NCBI GenBank assembly: GCA_041396685.1
Contig: JAWKYD010000010.1
Coordinates: 124,001-188,000 of the forward strand
Source of the DNA: JAUIAI01 sp041396685
GTDB taxonomy: Bacteria; Pseudomonadota; Gammaproteobacteria; Burkholderiales; Burkholderiaceae_E
Direction: 5' to 3'
Length of the DNA: 64,000 nucleotides
The translations under genes and the position numbers were made by a program. The notes under the pieces were generated by a model. That model was not told the DNA's origin. It saw only the letters and a list, made by a program, of their open reading frames with translations, and did not search any database. Below, one piece after another: positions 44,687 to 53,946 of this stretch. Numbering within the stretch: the stretch's first letter is position 1; each line of letters opens with the position of its first letter.

Positions 44687-46059
44687 GACCGGCCGTGCGC
44701 AAGGCATTGATGTTCGCCGCGTTGCTCGGCGCGGGCGGCTGTTCGGTCGTGCCATCGTCGCCCGGGCCGGCGCCCGACGCGCGTGCCCCGGCCGCCACGG
44801 TCGCCTCCGAGCGCGGCAAAGGCGGGCAGGACTCCCGTTCGCAGCGGCGCCGGCTGCGCCTGGAGGCGCGCGATTATGCGCGTCTGCAGGCGGTTTTCAG
44901 GCCGATTGCGTCGGCGGTCGGTGGCGCCTGCGCATCGGGTGACGTGCTCAGTGCGGGGCCGGTGCCGGTCACCGAGGCCGATTTTCCCGCGCCGATACGG
45001 GCCGAGGCGCGCGCAGTGCTCGGGGTCGACGAGCAACTCCGCTTCATCGAGGTGGTCGCCTCGACCCCCATCGCCGCGGCCGGTATCACGCCTGGCGACG
45101 CGATCGTGGCCGTCGACGGCGCGGCCTTGCAGGCCGGCACCGAGGGTGGTTCACAGTACGCCCGCGCGCTGGCCGATGCCGGTGCCGGTCGGCGCGCCTA
45201 TACGCTGACGATCGCACGTGGCGATACCAGGTTCGAGGTCGCCATACGGCCTGTGCCGATCTGCCTGGCCGATGTCATTCCCTGGATGGACGATGAGCCC
45301 ATGGTCGCCAAACTGGACGGCGCGTGGCTCTGGGTGCCGCACGGATTGCTCGCCGAGCTCGACGACGTGCAACTGGCCGCAATCGTCTCCTATCACCTCG
45401 GCAAACGCGTTCACCGCTATCGCGCGGGTGCGGCGCGCGTGTCGGCCGATGCATACGCCGACCGCTTCGCGATCGCGATGTTCGGCGTACTGGGGCTCGA
45501 TCCCGCATCTCTGCTCGACGACCGCCGGCTCGGCCTGCCCGGGCGTTCGGCCTCGGTGTCGGAGTTGCGGGCATCGTACGATGCCGTGCGGCGCGCGGCC
45601 GGGCGCGGTGCAACGGTACGCGCCGAGCTCGTTCCTGGCGATACGCTGACCTTCGATCTCGCCGCGGCACCGAGCTTCGACGCCGCCACGACAACCATCG
45701 CCTACCGGGCCGACGCGTCGGTGCGGCCGCACCGTCCGAGCACTGCGGCCGTGACGTCGCCCGCCGCGGCGGCGCCGAGCGCGGCCGGGTTGGCCGCGCC
45801 GATGCCGGCCGCCGCTTCGACCGCACTGCCGTCGGCATCGGCGCCGCCGAACCTCGATGCCGATGGCAGGGCCGCCTATCACGCCTTTCTCGCGCTTCCG
45901 ATGCCGCGCGCTTTCGTGATCGCGTCCAACGGCCTGTGGGGCATGTCCTGGGGGGTGCCGGATCCCGAGGCCGCCGCGCGCATGGCGTGCCAGATCGACG
46001 CCGCCGCCAGGTGCCTTACCTATGCCCTCGACGAGCGCGTCGTCTGGGAATCCCGTTGA
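44683..46059 (+). CDS. PDZ lipoprotein with degenerate M48 peptidase domain
   Basis: A 458-residue predicted lipoprotein (LMFAALLGAGGCSVV, Cys20). A PDZ-like domain spans about 110-190 (ASTPIAAAGITPGDAIVAVDG). Next, LAAIVSYHLGKRVHRY (about 231-246) occupies the place of the M48 HExxH helix but has Tyr-His-Leu-Gly-Lys instead, and DAYADRFAIAMFGVLGLDP (about 256-274) matches the ExxxAD helix with the zinc Glu changed to Asp. A low-complexity Ala/Pro linker and a C-terminal domain with two cysteines (RMACQIDAAARCLTY) end it. So it looks like a metal-free pseudopeptidase, probably a scaffold acting with the DUF2959 protein. Confidence 0.75.
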   Translation: MRPAVRKALMFAALLGAGGCSVVPSSPGPAPDARAPAATVASERGKGGQDSRSQRRRLRLEARDYARLQAVFRPIASAVGGACASGDVLSAGPVPVTEADFPAPIRAEARAVLGVDEQLRFIEVVASTPIAAAGITPGDAIVAVDGAALQAGTEGGSQYARALADAGAGRRAYTLTIARGDTRFEVAIRPVPICLADVIPWMDDEPMVAKLDGAWLWVPHGLLAELDDVQLAAIVSYHLGKRVHRYRAGAARVSADAYADRFAIAMFGVLGLDPASLLDDRRLGLPGRSASVSELRASYDAVRRAAGRGATVRAELVPGDTLTFDLAAAPSFDAATTTIAYRADASVRPHRPSTAAVTSPAAAAPSAAGLAAPMPAAASTALPSASAPPNLDADGRAAYHAFLALPMPRAFVIASNGLWGMSWGVPDPEAAARMACQIDAAARCLTYALDERVVWESR

Positions 46060-46071
46060 CAGGCGGCTGAG

Positions 46072-46099
46072 AAGCCACACGGGCCCGTGCGGCTGTTTC
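46072..46099 (+). terminator. Possible terminator after the PDZ lipoprotein
   Basis: AGCC-A-CACGGGCCCGTG-C-GGCT (46073-46094) can fold into a strong stem with one mismatch, followed by GTTTC. The T run is short, so termination strength is uncertain. Confidence 0.4.
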
Positions 46100-46300
46100 A
46101 AGCTGCCAGGCCCGCTGTCCTGGCACGCAGGATGTGACGAGTTGCCGGCCCGCTTTCCGTCAACGTGCGATTCGTCAACCTCATATCGACCGATCACGCC
46201 ATAGCATCTGGCCGTTCGTCTGCCCGAATGGGCCGTCGACACCTTCCCCGAGCCGCTCCCCCTCGGCTCGCGACATCGGCTCAAACCGAACCCAGTGCCC

Positions 46301-46492
46301 ATGGACCATGATGCCAACGAGCGCGACTTTGTCGCGGACACCATTTTCGGCAGTGCCGTCGACCGCGGCGGCCTCGCCGCTTGGCTGCGCTCGCCGCCTG
46401 CGAGCCGCGTCCGCGCAGCGCAGGTCGAACTGCCTCGCGGGCGACTCGGCGCACCACGGGTGATGCCCGGCTCACTGTCGATAGCGCCATGA
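46301..46492 (+). CDS. Possible small upstream protein of the histidine kinase
   Basis: A 63-residue frame starts at ATG 46301 and its TGA overlaps the kinase ATG (ATGA, 46489-46492). It opens acidic (MDHDANERDFVADTIFG) and becomes Arg/Pro-rich. The overlap suggests translational coupling, since the kinase has no ribosome site of its own. No domain recognised; it might instead be a leader or the remains of an N-terminal sensor domain. The 240 bases before it hold only the possible terminator. Confidence 0.35.
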   Translation: MDHDANERDFVADTIFGSAVDRGGLAAWLRSPPASRVRAAQVELPRGRLGAPRVMPGSLSIAP

Positions 46493-47556
46493 GGGCGCTT
46501 CCGGTAAAGCGCCGCCTCGCACTGTTCGAAGGCATCGATCGCCTCGGGCTGAAGATGGCGCGCATCGACCTCAAAGAGAGCCGCGTCAGCGAATGCAGTG
46601 AGGCCCTGACGGCAGCCCACTCGCAATGGCAGGTCGGTGCGCCACTGGCGACGCTCGAGCACTCGTTCCTCGGGTTGGCCACGGCGGTGCGCGCCGGGCG
46701 CGAGTCCGTCCGGCAGGAGTTCGTCGTGCGGCATGGATGGCGCGCATACTCGGCCCGTGTCGCGTCGGACGACGATGGTGCCTGGTTGCTGTTTCGCGAA
46801 CAGGTGGGCGACAGCCGGCGTGCGATTCGACGGCGACTGGACGACCGCGAGGCCATCGCGCGCACCTCGGAGAAGCTCTCGACCCGCGAGATGGCCACGA
46901 TGTACGCTCACGAACTCAAGCAACCGATCGGCTCGGTGGCGAATCTTCTGCGGGGCATTCGCCGCCGCCTGGGCGGAGATCAGGTGGATTTCGAATCGCT
47001 CGACGATGCGCTCGAGCGCGCAATCGAACAGAACGGTTTCGCGGTCGACATCATCAACCGCATTTGTGAGTTCGTCGATGCACGGGCGCCACGGCGTGAA
47101 TCCATCGATCTCGACGCATTGGTGCGGGCCTCCCTGTCGATGCTCGACTGGGAACTCGATCGCGCCAACGTGAGCGTCGACTGTTCCGGTCTGCGTGCCG
47201 ATGCCCAGACCATCGGCGACTCGGTCATGCTGCAGCAGGTTCTGGTCAATCTGATCCGCAACGCCATCGACGCGATGGGCGGGCGGCCGCCTTCAGAGCG
47301 CCGACTCGCTCTTGGTTGCCGGCGCGCGGACGACTTCTGGCGGCTGTGGCTGGCCGACAGTGGTCACGGCCTGACCGCGGCCGCGCCGGCACCGGCGCCG
47401 ACCGTTGCCCGCAAGACCGGCGGTATGGGAGCGGGGCTGAAGATCTCCCGCTCGATCATCGAGCTGCACGGTGGCAAGCTGTGGTGGACATCCGTGGCGA
47501 ACCGGGGGTCGACGTTCTGGTTCAGCCTTCCCGTCCTCGAGGAGATGCCGGCTTGA
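46489..47556 (+). CDS. Sensor histidine kinase (soluble)
   Basis: A 355-residue kinase without transmembrane helices. A PAS-like region (about 25-105) precedes the phosphoacceptor helix MYAHELKQPIGSVANLL (His141), and the ATPase domain shows the N box (LQQVLVNLIRNAIDAM), a D box (LADSGHGL) and a G box (GGMGAGLKISRSIIELHGG). The HELKQP H-box resembles FixL/DctB-type kinases. A proline/alanine stretch sits in the ATP lid. It is followed by a FixJ-type regulator whose TTG start overlaps its stop, so the two form a two-component system. The signal is unknown, and no periplasmic sensor domain is seen. Confidence 0.88.
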   Translation: MRALPVKRRLALFEGIDRLGLKMARIDLKESRVSECSEALTAAHSQWQVGAPLATLEHSFLGLATAVRAGRESVRQEFVVRHGWRAYSARVASDDDGAWLLFREQVGDSRRAIRRRLDDREAIARTSEKLSTREMATMYAHELKQPIGSVANLLRGIRRRLGGDQVDFESLDDALERAIEQNGFAVDIINRICEFVDARAPRRESIDLDALVRASLSMLDWELDRANVSVDCSGLRADAQTIGDSVMLQQVLVNLIRNAIDAMGGRPPSERRLALGCRRADDFWRLWLADSGHGLTAAAPAPAPTVARKTGGMGAGLKISRSIIELHGGKLWWTSVANRGSTFWFSLPVLEEMPA

Positions 47557-48185
47557 GCAGCGCCACGATCATGATCGTCGACGACAACGACGCATTCCGC
47601 CGCAGCCTGATCTGGATGCTGGAGGGGCTGGGCCATCGCGCGCTGGGTTTCGCCTCCGGAGAGGAATTCCTGGCCTTTTGGCAAGGCGATGGCCTGCTCT
47701 ATCGCCGCGCGATCGTCCTGCTCGACGTGCGCATGTGCGGCCTGTCCGGACTGGACGTCCACCGGCGTCTGCTCGAGCAAGCCAATCGGCCGATCATCAT
47801 CACGATGAGCGGGCACGGCGACATTCCGATGGCCGTCGAAGCGATGAGCCTGGGTGCGTTGACCTTCATCGAGAAGCCATTCGCAGAGGGTGTGCTGGTT
47901 GCCGCGCTCGCGAAGGCCACGCAACTGCTCGACTCGAAGCCCGCGCCCGTCGGCAATCAGGGAACGCCCGCCGAAGAATTTGCCCGCCGCCTGGGGCGGT
48001 TGACACCGCGTGAACGCGAGGTCCTCGAGTTGGTCGTCGACGGCCAGCAGAACAAGCAGATCGCCGACCGGCTGGGCATCAGCATCAAGACCGTCGAGCT
48101 GCATCGTTCGCGCGTGATGCAGAAGATGCAGGCCGGCTCGGTCATTGCGCTGGTCCGCATGATGGTCAGCGGGGTTGCTCACTGA
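47553..48185 (+). CDS. FixJ-family response regulator (LuxR-type HTH)
   Basis: A 210-residue response regulator. The receiver (about 1-125) has the acidic pocket IMIVDDND, the phosphorylated Asp58 (VLLDVRMCG), TMSGHGD and the Lys of FIEKPF. After a linker, a LuxR/GerE HTH (about 145-210) includes LTPREREVLELVVDGQQNKQIADRLGISIKTVELHRSRV. I propose the TTG start at 47553: GGAG (47541-47544) lies 8 bases upstream and TTGA links it to the kinase stop; ATG 47571 would remove the first beta strand. Partner of the kinase just upstream. Confidence 0.9.
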   Translation: MSSATIMIVDDNDAFRRSLIWMLEGLGHRALGFASGEEFLAFWQGDGLLYRRAIVLLDVRMCGLSGLDVHRRLLEQANRPIIITMSGHGDIPMAVEAMSLGALTFIEKPFAEGVLVAALAKATQLLDSKPAPVGNQGTPAEEFARRLGRLTPREREVLELVVDGQQNKQIADRLGISIKTVELHRSRVMQKMQAGSVIALVRMMVSGVAH

Positions 48186-48214
48186 GGCCAGCGGTCCGTC
48201 CACCCACGGCCGAC

Positions 48215-49150
48215 TCAGGGCATCTCGGGCTCTTCGTCCTTCTTCTTGACCGGCTTGACCAGGTCTTCGCGCTTGACACCCAGCCACATCGCGGTCGCCG
48301 AGCCGACGAAGATCGATGAGTAGATGCCGAAGAAGATACCGATGGTGAGCGCCAGCGCGAAGTAGAACAGCGTCGGGCCACCGAAGAGAAGCATCGAAAG
48401 CACGAAGATCTGCGTCGATCCGTGGGTGATGATCGTGCGCGACATGGTGCGCGTGATGGCGTCGTCGATCACCTCGACCGTGGTGGCCTTGCGCATCTTG
48501 CGAAAGTTCTCGCGAATGCGGTCGAAGATCACCACCGACTCGTTCACCGAGTAGCCGAGAATGGCCAGCACGGCGGCCAGCACCGACAGCGAGAATTCCC
48601 ACTGGAAGGCCGCGAAAAAGCCCAGGATGATGACCACGTCGTGCAGGTTCGCGGCAATCGCCGCCACCGAGAACTTCCACTCGAAACGGGCGGCCAGGTA
48701 GAGCATGATCCCGATGATCACGAACAGTAGCGCGAGCGCGCCGTCCTCGGCCAGTTCCTTGCCGACCTGCGGCCCGACGAATTCGACCCGTCGCTTCTGC
48801 ACCTGGGCATCCACCCCCTGCAGCGCGCTCATGACCTGTTCGCTGACCTGGGCGGTGGTGGCGCCCTCGCGCAAAGGCAGGCGGATCATCACGTCTCGCG
48901 AGGTGCCGAAATTCTGCACCTGAGCGTCTTCGAAACCGAGTTCTGCCACGGTTTCGCGGATGCGCGGCAGATCGGCTGCCTGCGGGTAGCCGACCTCCAT
49001 CACCGTGCCGCCGGTGAACTCGATCGAGAGGTTCAGGCCGCGAACCGCCAGAAAAACCACGGCGGCGACGAACAGCGCGACCGACAGCACATTGGCCGGC
49101 ACCGCGAAGCGCATGAACGGGATGGTGCGCGTGACTCGAAAGAAATCCAT
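48215..49150 (-). CDS. secF: Protein translocase subunit SecF
   Basis: A 311-residue RND-type membrane protein that with SecD and YajC uses the proton gradient to finish protein export through SecYEG. Six transmembrane helices with a periplasmic loop (about 35-130) are seen; conserved SIEFTGGTVMEV, the helix LSVLAAVLAILGYSVNESVVIFDR and FVGSATAMWLGVKRED match. The tail is charged. Last gene of the tgt-yajC-secD-secF set. Confidence 0.97.
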   Translation of the reverse strand: MDFFRVTRTIPFMRFAVPANVLSVALFVAAVVFLAVRGLNLSIEFTGGTVMEVGYPQAADLPRIRETVAELGFEDAQVQNFGTSRDVMIRLPLREGATTAQVSEQVMSALQGVDAQVQKRRVEFVGPQVGKELAEDGALALLFVIIGIMLYLAARFEWKFSVAAIAANLHDVVIILGFFAAFQWEFSLSVLAAVLAILGYSVNESVVIFDRIRENFRKMRKATTVEVIDDAITRTMSRTIITHGSTQIFVLSMLLFGGPTLFYFALALTIGIFFGIYSSIFVGSATAMWLGVKREDLVKPVKKKDEEPEMP

Positions 49151-49214
49151 TTGTCAGCCTGAGTCGTGAGTGCCGGGGTCGATGTTCGGGTGGACGGGGT
49201 CGATTGCGCGCTGG

Positions 49215-51098
49215 TCAGGCCGCGCCGGCGGGGCGCTTCTCGCCGCGCCGGTAGACGGTGCCGATGGCGAGCTTCGCGACCCGCTTCTGGCGGCCGTACC
49301 AGAGGTTGACCAGGCCGCGCGAGAAGAACACCGCGGAGAACATCGAGGTCAGGATGCCGATGACGTGCACGACGGCGAAGCCGCGCACCGGTCCCGAGCC
49401 GAACGCCAGCAGGGCGATGCCGGCGATCAGCGTGGTGATGTTGGAGTCGAGAATGGTGTCCCAGGCGCGATCATAGCCTTCGGTGATCGCGGCCTGGGGC
49501 GTCGAACCGTTGCGCAGCTCCTCGCGGATGCGCTCGTTGATCAGCACGTTCGCGTCGATGGCCATGCCGAGCGTCAGCGCGATGGCGGCGATGCCGGGCA
49601 GGGTGAGCGTCGCCTGCAGGGTCGAGAGAACCGCGATCAGCAGCAGCAGGTTGAACGCGAGCGCGATCGTCGAGAACACGCCGAACAGCGTGTAGTAGAC
49701 GATGATGAAGATCGTCAGGGCGATGAAGCCCCAGAGCACACTGTTGAAGCCCTTCTCGATGTTCTCGGCGCCCAGGCTCGGGCCGATCGTGCGTTCCTCG
49801 ATGATCTCCATCGGTGCGGCCAGCGAGCCGGCGCGCAGCAACAGCGCGATATCGCTGGCCTCGACGGTGGTCATGGCCCCCGAGATCTGCACGCGTCCGC
49901 CGCCGATCTCGGTGCGGATGACCGGCGCGGTGACCACCTCGCCCCGGCCCTTCTCGAACAACAGGATCGCCATCCGCTTGCCGACGTTGCGTCGGGTCAC
50001 GTCGCGAAAGATCCGCGTGCCCTTGCCGTCCAGGCTCAGGTGGACGGCCGGCTCCTGGGTCTGGCTGTCGAAGCCGGCCTGGGCGTCGTTGAGGTTTTCG
50101 CCGGTGAGCACGATCTGCTTGCGCACCAGCAGCGCGCGACCGTCGCGGTCGTTGTAACGCTCGCAGCCCAGCGGCACCGTGCCGGCTGCCAGCGCGGCCA
50201 GCTCGTCGGGTTCTTCGCAGACCATGCGCACTTCCAGCGTGGCGGTGCGGCCGAGGATGTCCTTGGCCTTGGCGGTGTCCTGCACGCCCGGCAACTGCAC
50301 GACGATGCGGTCGTCGCCCTGGCGCTGGATCACCGGCTCGGCCACGCCGAGTTCATTGACGCGATTGCTGAGCGTGGTCATGTTCTGCTTGAGCGCGTTC
50401 TCCTTGATACGGGTCTGGGCCTGCTCGCTGAATGTGGCGACGATCGTGGGGCGTTCCTCGATGACGGCGCTGCGCAGTTCGAGATCCTGCAGGTTGCCGC
50501 GGATGATGTTGCTGGCTTCGTCGGCCGTGGCCTGGTCGTTGAAGCGCATGACCAGCTCGCCCTCGACGCGATCGATGCCGCGGTGGCGGATGCTGCGCTC
50601 GCGCATCAACGTGCGGATGTCGCTGGCCGTGGTGTCCAGCCGTTTGAGCAGAGCGGTCTGCATGTCGACCTGAAGCAGGAAATGGACGCCGCCGCGCAGG
50701 TCGAGGCCCAGATACATCGGCAGCGCGCCGATGCTGGTCAGCCAGTTGGGCGAGTTGGAGATCAGGTTCAGGGCGACGATGTAGCGGTGGTCGGCGGCAT
50801 CGGGCTCCGGATTGAGGCCGGCGGCGAGGATGTCTTTTGCCTTGAGCTGCTCGTCGGTGGTGGCGAAGCGCACTTTGACCGAGTTGGCGTCCTGGTACAA
50901 ACCGGTGGGCTGGAGCTTGGCTTGCGTGAGCATGTTTTCGACTTCGCTCAGCGTGCCGCTGTCGACCTTGATCGTCGCCTTGCCGCTCGAGACCTGCACG
51001 GCCGGGGCTTCGCCGAACAGATTCGGCAAGGTATAGAACAGGCCGAACACCAGGGTGATGATCATCACCAGGTACTTCCAGACGGGGTATCGATTCAT
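49215..51098 (-). CDS. secD: Protein translocase subunit SecD
   Basis: A 627-residue SecD. MNRYPVWKYLVMIITLVFGLFY forms TM1, a large periplasmic region (about 60-440) carries LGLDLRGGVHFLLQVD (the D1 motif) and QLPGVQDTAKAKDILGRTATLEVR, and five C-terminal helices include the GMAIDANVLINERIREELR signature of SecD/RND proteins. ATG 51098 was chosen over an upstream start because the family begins MNRYP. 64 bases before secF. Confidence 0.97.
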   Translation of the reverse strand: MNRYPVWKYLVMIITLVFGLFYTLPNLFGEAPAVQVSSGKATIKVDSGTLSEVENMLTQAKLQPTGLYQDANSVKVRFATTDEQLKAKDILAAGLNPEPDAADHRYIVALNLISNSPNWLTSIGALPMYLGLDLRGGVHFLLQVDMQTALLKRLDTTASDIRTLMRERSIRHRGIDRVEGELVMRFNDQATADEASNIIRGNLQDLELRSAVIEERPTIVATFSEQAQTRIKENALKQNMTTLSNRVNELGVAEPVIQRQGDDRIVVQLPGVQDTAKAKDILGRTATLEVRMVCEEPDELAALAAGTVPLGCERYNDRDGRALLVRKQIVLTGENLNDAQAGFDSQTQEPAVHLSLDGKGTRIFRDVTRRNVGKRMAILLFEKGRGEVVTAPVIRTEIGGGRVQISGAMTTVEASDIALLLRAGSLAAPMEIIEERTIGPSLGAENIEKGFNSVLWGFIALTIFIIVYYTLFGVFSTIALAFNLLLLIAVLSTLQATLTLPGIAAIALTLGMAIDANVLINERIREELRNGSTPQAAITEGYDRAWDTILDSNITTLIAGIALLAFGSGPVRGFAVVHVIGILTSMFSAVFFSRGLVNLWYGRQKRVAKLAIGTVYRRGEKRPAGAA

Positions 51099-51241
51099 GG
51101 CGTGGGCGCCAGGCTCGCTGGCAGCAGAGGGTTGCCGGATGGCGCGATGGTCACGGATGGCCTGCGCGCGCCGCACTCCGGATCACGGAGCGCACGCCGG
51201 GCTGACCGAGGCGGCGCGAGTCGCTGGCGCCGCCACACGAC

Positions 51242-51589
51242 TCAGATGTCCTTCAGGCTGCCGTTGGGCAACAGCGTCTGCACGGCCGCCTTCTGCATCT
51301 TGACCTCGACCGGCTGGCCGCCGTCCTTGCTGTTGGTGCGCGCGATCTCGACGGTCACGTACTGCTCGCCGACCTTGGTCACCCGCCCGGCGATGCCGCC
51401 GTTGGTCACGACCTCGTCGCCCTTCTTGAGGGCCTCGACCATGTTGCGGTGCTCCTTCGCGCGCTTCATCTGCGGGCGGATCATCAGGAAATAGAGCACC
51501 GCGAACATCAACACGATGGGCAGGAAGCCCATCCATTCGCCCCCGGCCGCACCGGCGGCGCCCTGAGCATAAGCATTTGATATAAACAC
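51242..51589 (-). CDS. yajC: Preprotein translocase subunit YajC
   Basis: A 115-residue single-span membrane protein with TM helix FLPIVLMFAVLYFLMIRPQMK and the conserved KGDEVVTNGGIAGRVTKVGEQYVTVEIA beta domain. It binds SecDF. Lies between tgt and secD, all on the minus strand. Confidence 0.96.
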   Translation of the reverse strand: MFISNAYAQGAAGAAGGEWMGFLPIVLMFAVLYFLMIRPQMKRAKEHRNMVEALKKGDEVVTNGGIAGRVTKVGEQYVTVEIARTNSKDGGQPVEVKMQKAAVQTLLPNGSLKDI

Positions 51590-51633
51590 GATTTTCTCCT
51601 TGGTAACCCGCTAGTATAGCGTCGGGTATGGCA

Positions 51634-52764
51634 TCAGTCGGTGCCGCGGGCGCGGTCTGCGTGAAAGCCCGCCACGAACGCCTCGAAGCGGCCGTCCAGT
51701 ACCGCGGCGCGCATCTCCCGCATCAGTGCCAGGTAGTAGGCGAGGTTGTGCAAGCTGGCCAGATGCGCGCCCAGCATCTCGTTGACCTTCTGCAGATGAT
51801 GCAGATAGGCGCGCGAGAAATTCCGGCAGGTGTGGCAAGGGCACTGCGGGTCCAACGGGCGCGTGTCGCCCTTGAAGCGCGCATTGCGAATCTTGATGTC
51901 GCCGTACCGGGTGAACAACCAGCCGTTGCGAGCATTGCGCGTGGGCATCACGCAGTCGAACATGTCGAGCCCGGCGCCCACCCCCGCGACCAGGTCTTCG
52001 GGCGTACCCACGCCCATCAGGTAGCGTGGCCGCTCGGCTGGCAGGCGCGGGCCCAGCCAGTTCATGATGCGAAGCATCTCGGGTTTGGGCTCGCCGACGG
52101 ACAGGCCGCCGATCGCGTAGCCGTGAAAGCCGATGTCGGTCAGGCCGGCCAGTGACTCTTCGCGAAGGGTCTCGAACATGCCGCCCTGCACGATGCCGAA
52201 CAACGCATTGGGGTTGTCCAGGGCATCGAACGCCTCTCGCGAGCGGCGCGCCCAGCGCAGGCTCAGGCGCATCGATTGCGCGGCCTCGGCTTCGGTGGCC
52301 GGGCGCCCGTCGATCTCGTAGGGCGTGCACTCGTCGAACACCATCACGATGTCCGAGTTCAGCACGGTCTGGATGCGTATCGACTCCTCGGGGGTGAGCA
52401 TCAACCGGTCGCCGTCGATGGGCGACGCGAAGCGCACGCCTTCCTCGGTGATCTTGCGCAATGCACCCAGGCTGAATACCTGGAAGCCGCCGGAGTCGGT
52501 CAGGATGGGGCCGGGCCAGGCATTGAAGCCGTGTAGTCCGCCGAAACGCTCGATGACTGCCAGGCCGGGACGCAACCAGAGGTGGAAAGTGTTGCCCAGG
52601 ATGATCTGCGCGCCGATTTCGCCGAGTTCGCGCGGTGCCATCGTCTTGACCGCGCCGTAGGTGCCGACCGGCATGAAGATCGGCGTCTCGATGCGGCCGT
52701 GCGCGGTTTCGATCGTGCCGGCCCGCGCGGTGCCGTCGGTGCCCTGCAGAGAGAAATCAAGCAT
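51634..52764 (-). CDS. tgt: Queuine tRNA-ribosyltransferase
   Basis: A 376-residue enzyme that exchanges G34 for preQ1 in GUN tRNAs. The TIM-barrel motifs TDSGGFQVFSLG (catalytic Asp), MVFDECTPYE (nucleophile Asp region), GIVQGGMFETLR and the zinc site in CPCHTCRNFSRAYLHH are present. Start ATG 52764 lies within the end of queA (8-base overlap). Confidence 0.97.
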   Translation of the reverse strand: MLDFSLQGTDGTARAGTIETAHGRIETPIFMPVGTYGAVKTMAPRELGEIGAQIILGNTFHLWLRPGLAVIERFGGLHGFNAWPGPILTDSGGFQVFSLGALRKITEEGVRFASPIDGDRLMLTPEESIRIQTVLNSDIVMVFDECTPYEIDGRPATEAEAAQSMRLSLRWARRSREAFDALDNPNALFGIVQGGMFETLREESLAGLTDIGFHGYAIGGLSVGEPKPEMLRIMNWLGPRLPAERPRYLMGVGTPEDLVAGVGAGLDMFDCVMPTRNARNGWLFTRYGDIKIRNARFKGDTRPLDPQCPCHTCRNFSRAYLHHLQKVNEMLGAHLASLHNLAYYLALMREMRAAVLDGRFEAFVAGFHADRARGTD

Positions 52765-53902
52765 GGTCAGGGCCGTGGTCGGCCGCCGCGATGCGCGGCG
52801 GGCACAGGTCGAGGAACATCGCGTCTCCATAGCTGAAGAACCGGTAACGCGCGGCGATTGCGTGGGCATAGGCGGCGCGAATCTCCGCCAGGCCGGCAAA
52901 GGCCGCGACCAGCATGAGCAGGGTCGAGCGCGGCAGATGGAAGTTGGTGATCAGGGCATCGGCGATCGCGAAGCGGTCGCCGGGGCGCAGGAACAGCCGG
53001 GTCCGATCGGCGCCGATGCGCAGACCCGCGGCCCGTTCGTCGGCGCTGGCAGGGGTGGACGCTGCATCGAAGCGGCGCGCGGCGCTTTCGAGCGAGCGCA
53101 GCGAGGTGGTGCCGACGGCCACGACGCGGCCACCGGCGGCGCGGGTGTGTGCGATCGCGCGCGCGGTTGCGGCCGTGATGACGTAGTGCTCCTCGTGCAT
53201 GCGGTGCGCGGCGAGATCGTTTTCACGCACCGGCGCGAAGGTGCCGGCCCCCACGTGTAGCGTCACGGTCGCCAGGGCGATGCCGCGCGCGGCCAGCGCA
53301 TCGAGCAGGGGGCGGTCGAAGTGCAGGCCGGCGGTTGGCGCTGCCACCGAACCGGGCGAGCGCGCGTAGACGGTCTGGTAACGCTCGTCATCGCCGGCGC
53401 CCGGTGCGCGATCGATGTACGGCGGCAACGGCAGTTTGCCGGCCGCCGCCATGACTTCATGAACCGGCCGCGCAAAGCGCAGGCGAAAGAATGGCTCGTC
53501 GCGCCCGAGGACCGTGACCGTGCCGTCGGACGGCTCGATTCCGTCCAGGAGCAGCAGGCTGCCGGCACGCGGTGACTTGCTGGCGCGAATCATGGCCAGA
53601 GCCTGCTCAGGCGCAGTGACGCGTTCGATCAGTACCTCGACCGCGCCGCCGCTGGCCTTGCGGCCATGCAGCCGGGCCGCCAGCACTCGGCTGTCGTTGA
53701 CCACCAACAGGTCGCCGGTGCGCAGCAGACCGGGCAGCTCGGCAAAGTGGCGATCGTGCAGCGAGACAGCACCGTTCGTAGAGCGGCCGACGTGCAGCAG
53801 CCGCGAGCTGCTGCGTTCGGCCAGCGGATGCTGGGCGATCAGGGCCTCGGGCAGTTCGAAATCGAAGTCGGCCAGGGTCGTGGCAGTGGAGGATTCGGGC
53901 AT
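52757..53902 (-). CDS. queA: S-adenosylmethionine:tRNA ribosyltransferase-isomerase
   Basis: A 381-residue QueA that adds the epoxycyclopentanediol ring from SAM to preQ1-tRNA, the step after Tgt. FDFELPEALIAQHPLAER, LVVNDSRVLAARLHGRK, GSVAAPTAGLHFDRPLL and TSLRSLESAAR are family blocks. It is somewhat longer than E. coli QueA owing to loops near residues 300-320. Overlaps tgt, and heads the queA-tgt-yajC-secD-secF cluster. Confidence 0.97.
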   Translation of the reverse strand: MPESSTATTLADFDFELPEALIAQHPLAERSSSRLLHVGRSTNGAVSLHDRHFAELPGLLRTGDLLVVNDSRVLAARLHGRKASGGAVEVLIERVTAPEQALAMIRASKSPRAGSLLLLDGIEPSDGTVTVLGRDEPFFRLRFARPVHEVMAAAGKLPLPPYIDRAPGAGDDERYQTVYARSPGSVAAPTAGLHFDRPLLDALAARGIALATVTLHVGAGTFAPVRENDLAAHRMHEEHYVITAATARAIAHTRAAGGRVVAVGTTSLRSLESAARRFDAASTPASADERAAGLRIGADRTRLFLRPGDRFAIADALITNFHLPRSTLLMLVAAFAGLAEIRAAYAHAIAARYRFFSYGDAMFLDLCPPRIAAADHGPDHA

Positions 53903-53946
53903 GGCACGGCATTGTAAGTGTCATGCCCGGTCGTCATCGGTCCGGA

